Assembly (NCBI RefSeq): GCF_012584455.1
Contig: NZ_JABAEB010000017.1
Coordinates: forward strand, 1-64,000
DNA: 64,000 nt
Source of the DNA: Shewanella oncorhynchi
GTDB lineage: Bacteria > Pseudomonadota > Gammaproteobacteria > Enterobacterales > Shewanellaceae
Direction of reading: 5' to 3'
The first letter of the stretch is position 1. Each line of letters begins with the position of its first letter. A model generated the notes under the pieces. The model did not search any database, was not told the origin of the DNA, and saw nothing but the letters and a program-made list of their open reading frames with translations. Position numbers and translations under genes: made by a program. This document shows positions 1 through 7,906 of this stretch, piece by piece.

Positions 1-71
1 ATGTTTTCACCTAAAGTCATCTACGAGGTAATAATATCACCTCTATTTAGGTGGCCAAAATTAGTGTGCCA

Positions 72-3000
72 CTACATATCTGCACTATCTTCTGGTGTAG
101 GGTGCAGACTAGGGATTGAACTTGTATCTCCATATATTATCCCAAACGAAAAATCACGTACAATTGTCTTTAGAAAACCAAAGGCTCGATTTCCTTCAAT
201 TGGTTTTATTTCACCTGTTATACCAATATTTTGGTTTCCAACACTCCTGCTGGCATCCTGCTGCAATCCAACGGCTTTCTTCTCTTGCTTGGCTGCTCCG
301 CCAGTTTGGGCCATCTGCAACTCATTTGCTTGCCCATTTGAAGCGGTTGTTTTGCCGTTGTTTAACGTATTGGAGATAGCATCAGTCAGCTTCATGTTCT
401 CCGTTACGATTTTATTATCCTTAAAATAGTTATCACAGACACTTTCTAGATTTGAGCCTGCACAGGCATACCCCGTAGGGTCAGTTCCGCTCATCGGGTT
501 ATTCAAGATGTACGAATACGGGTTAGCACTTTGGCTGTTCTCGGGGAACTGCAAGAACGGGTCAACACTTAAGAAGCGGCCGACATTAAAGTCGTAAATC
601 CGCCCGTTCATATGAATTAACTGCTGCTCATTCAAATGCTCGTGATTGGTGTAGCCCTTAGTCACGCCTTGCCAGGCCGTCAGTAATACATTGCCTGCGG
701 GTATATCCCGTGGCCGGCCGAACACATCATAACCCCGGTATTGCAGGACAGCGCCGGTTTGCCCATCGATTAAGGTATCGACACTGCCTAAGTGGTCCCT
801 TAATACGTGCTGGAATGGTGACTGATTGCCTAAGGTCCCCACATGGGCTTTCATCTTGATGGTGTGGTCACCGATGTAAGTTTTATCGATGGTGGCACTG
901 CTGCTCACCTCACGTTCAAAACTGCCTACATAGTAGGTAGTGGTGATGCTGCTACTACCTTGCTGCTTAACCTGTTTATAGCGCTGACCATTCGCATCAT
1001 AACTAAAGGTACTGGTAGTGCCATTACGCACCACGGTTAAGGGTTTGTTTTGGTCATCGTAGGTTAAGGTCGCCCCATCGCCAGTTAACCGATTACCATT
1101 GTTATCATAAGTAAAGTTGTAGGTTGTACCGCCGCGAATAAACTGCCGTATCGCGTTTGGGCCTGCATTACCCCCTAAACCTTTACCCACGTTACCATAG
1201 AGATAACTGCTGCCATAATCACCTTTGACCAGAATATTCCCCGCGGCATCATAGTCATAATTGATAGGCGCATACGGGGTGCCTTTAATGGTTTTGGTGG
1301 AATTATCGACCCGCATCAGTTCATCGTAGGTATAATCCTCTGCAAAGCGAGCGATGGCATTTTCTTGCCGAACCAGATTGCCCATAGCATCGTAGTCATA
1401 GTTAAGATACTGAATACCTACTGTGCTACAACTGCCGTTATTACTGGTACAAATCGAAAGTGGAGAGCCAGCTTCATTGCGGAAGAATTGTTGTATCTTA
1501 CCGTTGCTGAATCGTTGCTGGTTGACACTCCCTAAGGCGCTGTACGACTCAACCGTGCGCAGAGACAATTCGCTGCCATCGGTAAAGCGTTGATAGTCTT
1601 CAATCAGATAGCCGTTATCATTGAAACGGTAAGCAACATGCTCACCACTGGGGAAAGCCATCGCTTTGAGGCGGCCAAATTGACTGTCGTAGACATACTT
1701 TTCAGTTAAGTTAAGGCCGCCCATTTGGGTGATGGTTTGTATCATTCGCCCCACGGTATCGTAACTGTCGGTTTGGGTGTGCCCTACGACACTGGCTTGA
1801 TACAACTTGCCATTACCGACCGTGGTGTCATACACCCAAGTACGTGTAGTTTGAGTATTGGTTTGCTTTGTTTGTCTGCCCAGTTTGTCGTAGGTAAACG
1901 TGGTGGCGAGATTACGCGCATCAGTTTGGGTAACTAACTCGCCAAACAGATTGTAACTGAATAGCCACTTACCCATATTGGGGTCATCAAACCATGCCTT
2001 GCGCCCCAAATCATCATATTGCGCAGTGATACGACTGCCGAGCACATCCTGAATGAGTACCGGTAAGCCTGCAGCATTATAGGCAAAATAGCTGTTGTGC
2101 CCTTTGGCATCGGTTGTACTCAGCAGTTGGCCCAAGCTGTTATAGCTGCGGCTCATTTGGAGGTTAAAGTCCCCCGAAACACTGATGTCGGTTCGAATAC
2201 CATCAACATAAGTGTATTGCGATTGATAGGAGACCATGCCATCGTCATACAATTTGCGACTAGGTCGGCCTAGTACGTCAAAATCTTGATATTGCACGAC
2301 TTCAGCCGTCCCATAGGATTGGGTTGGCCTAGTCTCACTTACCAAATTGCTTCTAACGTCATAGCGTTTTGCGGTAATAATATCCCCAGCAAATCCTGCG
2401 GTAACGGTCTTCACTTCTCGATTTAAGCTATCAAAATAGACGATGGTTTCCGGTTGGCCACTGCTTTGCTGCGTGACGCTGTAGGCATAATTGCCAGTTA
2501 ACCATTCCATACTGCTATACACGGTTGGCGAAACGACTGTGACCCCTTTAGCGCTGCCGCTACTGGTGATTTTGCCGATAAAGTTCACGGTATTGGTGGT
2601 GGTCACACCGTTGATATCTATCGAGGTGAGCGGTACACCGGTCAAGGGGTCGTATTGCGTTGTTGACGCCGCGACACCCGGCCACTGGGCATTAAATGTT
2701 TGATACACAAAGTAACCATCATTACTCATGGAGACTTGGGTATAGCGGTCACCAACCGTGGTTTTTAATGCATGCCCATAGGGGTCATAAGCACTAAATT
2801 GCGTCGTACTTCCAACACCCATCAAGGTCCCAATGTCCTCCACCTTAGTCGAAGCGAGTGCCATCACACCCTGCTCATTGGTACCATAGGTATGAGTGAC
2901 TCTTTGTCCCGTTGCGGTGTTCGCTGGATTAAGTACGACACTTTCATGGGTTGTTTTATAGGCTACCGTTTGATTGGTGCTGCTCACCGTTGGCATTAAC

Positions 3001-6000
3001 CACCCAAGACTATTTGTGAAGGCTTGGGTCGTGGCTTGAGTATGTTTCACCGTACTGTCTTCGCTAGTCACCGTGTTAGAGGTCACTTGGCAGTGGGCAT
3101 TTTTAAGCGTGACATCCTTAACCGTTGCAACACTGATATTCGGGTTAACCGTCCATTTCGTGGTGGTGCTTTCTTGAGGATAAAAACATGCGCTTTGGCC
3201 CACGACGTAACTTCCTGGTAAGGGCGCATTTTTTTGAACCGAATATTCGCTGAGCGTGTTATTGCGGCTATCGGTGACCTTTTTGTACTTCACCATCCCA
3301 GACCAAGGGAAGGTTTGTTCAAATTGAGTCAGAGTAATGAGGCTTTCACTGTTAAGTGCATCGGAGCGCGTTTCAATGATGTCGCTGAAGCCTTGAAAAC
3401 CGCGCCCTGCGATATGGAAACGCGCATTTTTATAGCTGTATTGGGTGGTATCGACCCCGCCAACCCCATTATCGCTCTTTAGGGCTGATACCACTCGCAT
3501 GGTGTTGGTGAAGTAAACATAAGGATAATTTAATGTCGATTCAGCAACACTATAACGTTGCTTTAACTGGGCATAATCCAGTTGAAGTTTCTGCCCCATG
3601 CCAGTATTAACACTGTTGATCACGGTATCTTGTGTCGTTGCATGGGCAAAAGCCAAAAATCCTACCGAGTAACTACTTGGCTTGCCACCTTGCTTACTGC
3701 CATAGAACCAAGTGCGCTTGACTGCATCCGACTCAAAACCCACCCCAGAGACAAAATCGACGCGGCCATCGCCCGTTAAATCAATCGGTGATAAGGTTGC
3801 TAACGCGCCATAAACTGGCAATTGCACATCGGTAAAGGTTTTGCCATCAGGGTTAGTCAGTAGCACATTCCAATGCCACACATCGTAATCGTAAAACTTA
3901 GGGGCAGATGCGCCATCAACGGCTGCACAGGCCTCATTAGAGCTCCAAGTCCAGCACTCATAAGTATATTTTTTACGGAGCCTGTCGGGATATAGAATAT
4001 CTTGGCGACCATCGCCGTTATAATCGACAAACTGGATAAACTGCTCATGCACATAGCCTGCAGGCCCTCCATGGCGAGGGTCCTCGGCAATCAGACCACC
4101 ATTAGCAGTCCAAGCGAGCTCCTTCATTCCGGTGTTATAAGGTGCTTCAAATAATCCCGCCCCTTTATTGATAATGATATGTCGCGTAAAAAAGTTGTCG
4201 GTACTTTTGACTTTGTGCAGGGTTAAAATGTCGCTTAACCCATCACCATTGAAATCGACCCACCGGCTTGGTGTGGTGCGGTACACCTTATCGACACTGA
4301 TGGCAAATGCTTGGTTTTTCTCAATAAATGACACTGTTTTGTCTGTGCGATTAAAGATAACTTTGTACCATTTAAGGCTTGAGTTAAATTGGCTTGGCGC
4401 TAAATCTGGCACGCCATCCCCATCTACATCGATAGGAATTAACGGCTCGGCAGCGCTGACACTGAAACTGCCGCGATAATCAAAACCATCACCCACAGCT
4501 TTGCGCTGATAAGCCTTATAGGTGATAGTGAAATTACCGACACCGGCTTGCTTGTTGGTGGCTAATAGAATGTCTTTGCGACCATCCCCATCGAAATCCA
4601 TGACGTGGCTAGTGCAAAATACATCTCCAAGCATTTGAGATACTGAAGCATAGCAAGTGGCGTTAATCCCCGTAGCATAAGCACGCTTTATGCTGCCATT
4701 AGGTTGTAAGCTCGTGATGATTAACTGTGAATTATTATCGGTGTAGACAAAATCATCGGCCCCATCAAGGTCATAATCAATGGCACCATTAACCACATTG
4801 GTACTGTATTCATTCGATGCGGGAACACCATCGCCATTAATGTCTCCAGCCCAGTTTTCAGTACTCTTATACGGCAAAGTTCGATAACTGACCTTGGTGC
4901 CTGTACGAGAAAGATAGATACCATCTAATGGGATAGATAAATCTGCCACCCCATCACCGTCATAATCATTATCTTTGCGCACAGCCAAACCGACGGTGTA
5001 ATTGTCATTGATGGCGGCAAGCGCATGATTTGTTATCAAGTTATGCTGATAACTGCGTTCAAACCAACCAAAATCGGTATTCAAGCATTGACTGGGGTCG
5101 GTACCATCACAGTAAGATAAACTGGCAAGTCTCGCCGCATCATTAAGTGCAGTGGGATTAAGTGGCGCATAATTCAATAGCCACTGCGCTTTCACATCGC
5201 CGTCTATCAGTACATCAATGCCACTGATGCGTTTATTGCTAATACTATAGCCGCCCCAATGGTAGCTGGTTTCTGCGGGTACGGCCGTATAGTTAACGTG
5301 CACGCTACGCGAACCCTGAGTGCCTTTATAGCCGGTGTAATAAATATCTTGAAGGTATCGATTCCCTGCTGAAGAGGTATCGTAAAAATACGAGACCTCA
5401 TTACCATGTGAGTCTTGTGTCAGTTGTTGCAACCAAGATGACGCGACACTGACGCCTACAGGGGTAATCCTGCTATTGGCATTGCCCCCTAAAAGATGGT
5501 AAGTGCCATTAGCTTCATACACTTTAAAGTAAACTGAACTCGTGTTGAGCGCGCCACCGAGCTGTTCGATAATGACCGTGGAATTACGCTCCGTTTTATA
5601 GAACGTGCCTAATGCTCCGTAAACGCCTTGCGCACTCGAATTAGGCGGAGCTGTCACGACCAGTCGGCTACCGTTGTAACACAGCTTGTCATTACTGCTG
5701 TAAGTGGCATTACTTGCGGTTGCATCTAAGTCGTAGATTTGGCTACAGCGTGAAATGCTGGAATACGCTGATAGTGACCAGCCCATTCCGGCCAAGCCTT
5801 CTCCCGCTTGGCTGCTGTAATTAAGTGATAGCGAGGGCTGCATACCATTTCGCCCAGGCGCGACGGTTAGCGGCACGGTGTAAGAAAACGCGCCACCATC
5901 AACCGTCGCTTGTCCTTGAATCTCGCCGACTAATTCATCAAATGCGGGAGACGCTAACGAGTTGCTGGCATCCGGGATAGTCGCAATACTGGCTAGGGTT

Positions 6001-6398
6001 GATGATTGAGAGGGCGTTCCACCCGTAGGTGCGGTGCCAACAAGCGTACTGGCACTGTAGGCGCTGCATGCTGTACCAATACAGGCATTGATGCGGTAGT
6101 AATAGCCTGAGAGCGTTTTACCTGAGAGATTCGCAGAGCGAGCACTTGTCCAGCCAGGGCAATATGTCCCCGTTCCGCCGCCAAACGAAAATGCCATCAA
6201 AATTGGTGGAGTAGTCCCCTCATCGGGGCTACCAAGTCCACTATAAACAGTGCTCCAAGCATTGCCGTCAGTAGATTCCTGGATATTGACCGCTGTCACC
6301 GTGCAATCAATGTTCCAGTGCAACTCGATTGTTGAACTTATCTTGCTACCACTCAGCGGCGGGGTTGCAGGGGGGAACGCAGCATAACTATTTGGCAT
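72..6398 (-). CDS. SpvB/TcdB/RHS-repeat giant protein, signal peptide out of frame
   Basis: 2,108 residues. In order: an SpvB/TcaC-like N-terminal region (about 155-300, with PSLSLNYSSQAGEGLAGMGW), many FG-GAP/VCBS-like DxDGDG repeats (about 465-900), a TcdB-mid-like stretch, then YD/RHS repeats (about 1330-1830) and an RHS core near 1870-1976 (RDHLGS, GRFLSVDP, then DPTG). The last 132 residues after DPTG form a tip with no family I recognise. This architecture belongs to insecticidal-toxin-B/polymorphic-toxin proteins that form a shell around a C-terminal cargo; a secreted or surface role is inference. The ATG at 6398 has no good ribosome site. A secretion signal reads in another frame just upstream (6399-6465), so the true gene probably began at 6465 and carries a one-base shift. 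No immunity gene is visible; the downstream side is cut by the window edge. Confidence 0.85.
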   Translation of the reverse strand: MPNSYAAFPPATPPLSGSKISSTIELHWNIDCTVTAVNIQESTDGNAWSTVYSGLGSPDEGTTPPILMAFSFGGGTGTYCPGWTSARSANLSGKTLSGYYYRINACIGTACSAYSASTLVGTAPTGGTPSQSSTLASIATIPDASNSLASPAFDELVGEIQGQATVDGGAFSYTVPLTVAPGRNGMQPSLSLNYSSQAGEGLAGMGWSLSAYSSISRCSQIYDLDATASNATYSSNDKLCYNGSRLVVTAPPNSSAQGVYGALGTFYKTERNSTVIIEQLGGALNTSSVYFKVYEANGTYHLLGGNANSRITPVGVSVASSWLQQLTQDSHGNEVSYFYDTSSAGNRYLQDIYYTGYKGTQGSRSVHVNYTAVPAETSYHWGGYSISNKRISGIDVLIDGDVKAQWLLNYAPLNPTALNDAARLASLSYCDGTDPSQCLNTDFGWFERSYQHNLITNHALAAINDNYTVGLAVRKDNDYDGDGVADLSIPLDGIYLSRTGTKVSYRTLPYKSTENWAGDINGDGVPASNEYSTNVVNGAIDYDLDGADDFVYTDNNSQLIITSLQPNGSIKRAYATGINATCYASVSQMLGDVFCTSHVMDFDGDGRKDILLATNKQAGVGNFTITYKAYQRKAVGDGFDYRGSFSVSAAEPLIPIDVDGDGVPDLAPSQFNSSLKWYKVIFNRTDKTVSFIEKNQAFAISVDKVYRTTPSRWVDFNGDGLSDILTLHKVKSTDNFFTRHIIINKGAGLFEAPYNTGMKELAWTANGGLIAEDPRHGGPAGYVHEQFIQFVDYNGDGRQDILYPDRLRKKYTYECWTWSSNEACAAVDGASAPKFYDYDVWHWNVLLTNPDGKTFTDVQLPVYGALATLSPIDLTGDGRVDFVSGVGFESDAVKRTWFYGSKQGGKPSSYSVGFLAFAHATTQDTVINSVNTGMGQKLQLDYAQLKQRYSVAESTLNYPYVYFTNTMRVVSALKSDNGVGGVDTTQYSYKNARFHIAGRGFQGFSDIIETRSDALNSESLITLTQFEQTFPWSGMVKYKKVTDSRNNTLSEYSVQKNAPLPGSYVVGQSACFYPQESTTTKWTVNPNISVATVKDVTLKNAHCQVTSNTVTSEDSTVKHTQATTQAFTNSLGWLMPTVSSTNQTVAYKTTHESVVLNPANTATGQRVTHTYGTNEQGVMALASTKVEDIGTLMGVGSTTQFSAYDPYGHALKTTVGDRYTQVSMSNDGYFVYQTFNAQWPGVAASTTQYDPLTGVPLTSIDINGVTTTNTVNFIGKITSSGSAKGVTVVSPTVYSSMEWLTGNYAYSVTQQSSGQPETIVYFDSLNREVKTVTAGFAGDIITAKRYDVRSNLVSETRPTQSYGTAEVVQYQDFDVLGRPSRKLYDDGMVSYQSQYTYVDGIRTDISVSGDFNLQMSRSYNSLGQLLSTTDAKGHNSYFAYNAAGLPVLIQDVLGSRITAQYDDLGRKAWFDDPNMGKWLFSYNLFGELVTQTDARNLATTFTYDKLGRQTKQTNTQTTRTWVYDTTVGNGKLYQASVVGHTQTDSYDTVGRMIQTITQMGGLNLTEKYVYDSQFGRLKAMAFPSGEHVAYRFNDNGYLIEDYQRFTDGSELSLRTVESYSALGSVNQQRFSNGKIQQFFRNEAGSPLSICTSNNGSCSTVGIQYLNYDYDAMGNLVRQENAIARFAEDYTYDELMRVDNSTKTIKGTPYAPINYDYDAAGNILVKGDYGSSYLYGNVGKGLGGNAGPNAIRQFIRGGTTYNFTYDNNGNRLTGDGATLTYDDQNKPLTVVRNGTTSTFSYDANGQRYKQVKQQGSSSITTTYYVGSFEREVSSSATIDKTYIGDHTIKMKAHVGTLGNQSPFQHVLRDHLGSVDTLIDGQTGAVLQYRGYDVFGRPRDIPAGNVLLTAWQGVTKGYTNHEHLNEQQLIHMNGRIYDFNVGRFLSVDPFLQFPENSQSANPYSYILNNPMSGTDPTGYACAGSNLESVCDNYFKDNKIVTENMKLTDAISNTLNNGKTTASNGQANELQMAQTGGAAKQEKKAVGLQQDASRSVGNQNIGITGEIKPIEGNRAFGFLKTIVRDFSFGIIYGDTSSIPSLHPTPEDSADM

Positions 6399-6465
6399 CC
6401 AGACAAAGCAATAGCATTAAAGCGGCAAAAGATGAGTTACGGTGCGGTGTCCACAGTGGCAACAT
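6394..6465 (-). pseudogene. Detached signal-peptide start of the RHS gene (1-bp frameshift)
   Basis: On the minus strand an ATG at 6465, preceded by an AAAGGGA ribosome site, encodes 25 residues: MLPLWTPHRNSSFAAL followed by MLLLCLDAK, then a TAG. That is a short positive n-region and a hydrophobic core. Removing one C of the GCC codon at 6394-6396 joins it in frame to the big gene as CLDA-NSYA-AFPP, which gives a plausible SYA/AF signal-peptidase site. In the frame of the long ORF, a TAA lies just upstream of its ATG, so the long ORF cannot extend by itself. Either a real inactivating or phase-varying indel, or a sequencing error. Confidence 0.7.
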
Positions 6466-6615
6466 GATATTCCCTTTAATCCAACATCCATTTTTGTCAA
6501 ATTAAAATACAAAAATAAAAACATAGTTGCAACATATTAAAAACACTCGGTTAATTTAAGTGCTTGCGAATCAATATTGCGATAAGGTTGACTACGGTAA
6601 ATAGGGGATGTTTTT

Positions 6616-7426
6616 TTTGGGGCAATGCTACCGTGCGATTAGACCAAGGCAATGGCGCTTAAGACGACCACTGCCTTTATCCATTTACACCTCAATGGAT
6701 TCAGATATACGCAGTGCATCTTCAATCTCAACACCCAAGTAGCGGACGGTATTATCCAACTTGACATGGCCAAGCAAAATTTGAATCGCTCGAATATCTT
6801 TTGTTCGGCGGTAAATCAGCGTGGCTTTGGTTCGGCGCAGTGAATGCGTGCCGTACAATTCACTATTTTGGCCTAACTGACGCGCCCAGTTTTTGACTAT
6901 AGCGCGGTAATAGCTGTAACTCATCGGTTGATGAGCACATCTTGGGCTCGGAAATAAGTAGTCCTCTGCGATGAGCCGCTTTTCGAGCAACCAAGAAGTC
7001 AGACAATGTTGAGTTGGTGGTGTAATTTCAAACTGCACTTCACGGTGAGTTTTACGCTGTGTTAATCGCACGCGCGGATTGATGATGCCTGCTGAGGTAA
7101 TGTCTTGAACCTGCAAATGCAGTAAGTCACAAGCGCGCAATTTTGAATCAATCGCTAAATTAAGTAACGCTAACTCTGCAATATTATGCTCTAACTCTAA
7201 CCGAGTGCTAATGCGCCAAATCTCTTCCAATTTAAAAGGTCGTTTTTGGCCCATGGGATGACCTTTATTCCAAGCGTCCATACAAACCTCCTCAGGTTGT
7301 GATGAATAGACACTTAAATTTTAGGAAATGGTGCGCTTAATTGGACACATATGGATTATAAAATCTCATGGATAAATGGAATTAAAGCAGAGTCTAAAAA
7401 TGGAGTGCTGAATTGCTTTGGGGCAA
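6616..7426. repeat. 10-bp direct repeats TTTGGGGCAA flanking the recombinase gene
   Basis: TTTGGGGCAA occurs at 6616-6625 and again at 7417-7426 in the same orientation, one copy on each side of the FimB-like gene. The core resembles the TTGGGGCCA half-sites used by E. coli FimB/FimE. Direct orientation would favour excision rather than inversion. A 10-mer repeated within 800 bp can arise by chance. Confidence 0.3.
6685..7281 (-). CDS. FimB/FimE-like tyrosine recombinase
   Basis: 198 residues, the size of E. coli FimB and FimE, so this is essentially a bare catalytic domain without the usual N-terminal arm- or core-binding domain of phage integrases. All catalytic residues can be seen: Arg49 (KLRACD), Lys77 (RKTHRE), His146 and Arg149 (HSLRRTK), His172 (LLGHVK) and the nucleophile Tyr181 (RYLGV). 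The ATG at 7281 is preceded by a strong GAGGAGG with 5-nt spacing. Proteins of this type invert or excise short DNA segments. It lies directly upstream of, and in the same orientation as, the RHS gene, and a 10-bp direct repeat TTTGGGGCAA (6616-6625 and 7417-7426) flanks it. Target unknown. Confidence 0.9.
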   Translation of the reverse strand: MDAWNKGHPMGQKRPFKLEEIWRISTRLELEHNIAELALLNLAIDSKLRACDLLHLQVQDITSAGIINPRVRLTQRKTHREVQFEITPPTQHCLTSWLLEKRLIAEDYLFPSPRCAHQPMSYSYYRAIVKNWARQLGQNSELYGTHSLRRTKATLIYRRTKDIRAIQILLGHVKLDNTVRYLGVEIEDALRISESIEV

Positions 7427-7906
7427 AAGCTGTTTAGGGCTGATTTGTGTATTAATGACTTAGTTAAGATTGGCCTTGTTACAACAGTGACCGTTGGCGA
7501 TATGGCTGCTCTTTCACATCTGACCCATAGGGATATGGGAAATATCACTATGATGTCGGGAACATCATTGACCATGTGAACGCGGTATTTACACTTTCGT
7601 GTGCTGCAGATGTTACCGTCGAGCCCATAGGGATACTTCTTTTGAAAGAAATAGACGGCGAGTCACTGAGAAACAATGACAATTAATGCTGCACAGCTAG
7701 CTTTTTGCATCAGTTATTGATGCCGGAATTTGTCATTAAAAACTTACCTAAGATTGGTATTGCAGTACCTGTGACTATCTAAAAAGGATGCTTTAGTCGC
7801 GCATTAAGGTGTTGCGCTGGATAGGCATAAATAGCCAAAGCATTTTATTTACTGGGCATGAAAGGGCATAATGCGGCGCTTACTATTTGAGATACAAGGA
7901 ATAACC
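7282..7906. other. Gene-free stretch with possible decayed coding remnants
   Basis: No intact gene is visible. On the plus strand short open stretches appear in alternating frames. One starts at ATG 7351 and runs 28 codons to a TAG; one runs from about 7439 to a TGA at 7577; a third contains YGKYHYDVGNIIDHVNAVF (about 7535-7590), which faintly resembles a YD/RHS repeat, and ends at a TAA near 7684. Stops separate them, so if this is an old gene it has decayed. The 12-mer CCCATAGGGATA occurs at 7524 and 7624, and the first copy forms an inverted repeat (CCCATA, GGGA, TATGGG). The end of the stretch should hold the promoter of the downstream lipoprotein gene. Confidence 0.4.

Noticed and set aside
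1..429. Plus-strand ORF at the window edge
   Set aside because: It is antisense to the RHS tail and has no independent evidence.
4168..4479. Plus-strand ORF of 103 codons inside the RHS gene
   Set aside because: It lies antisense within a long gene with clear repeats and has no ribosome site.
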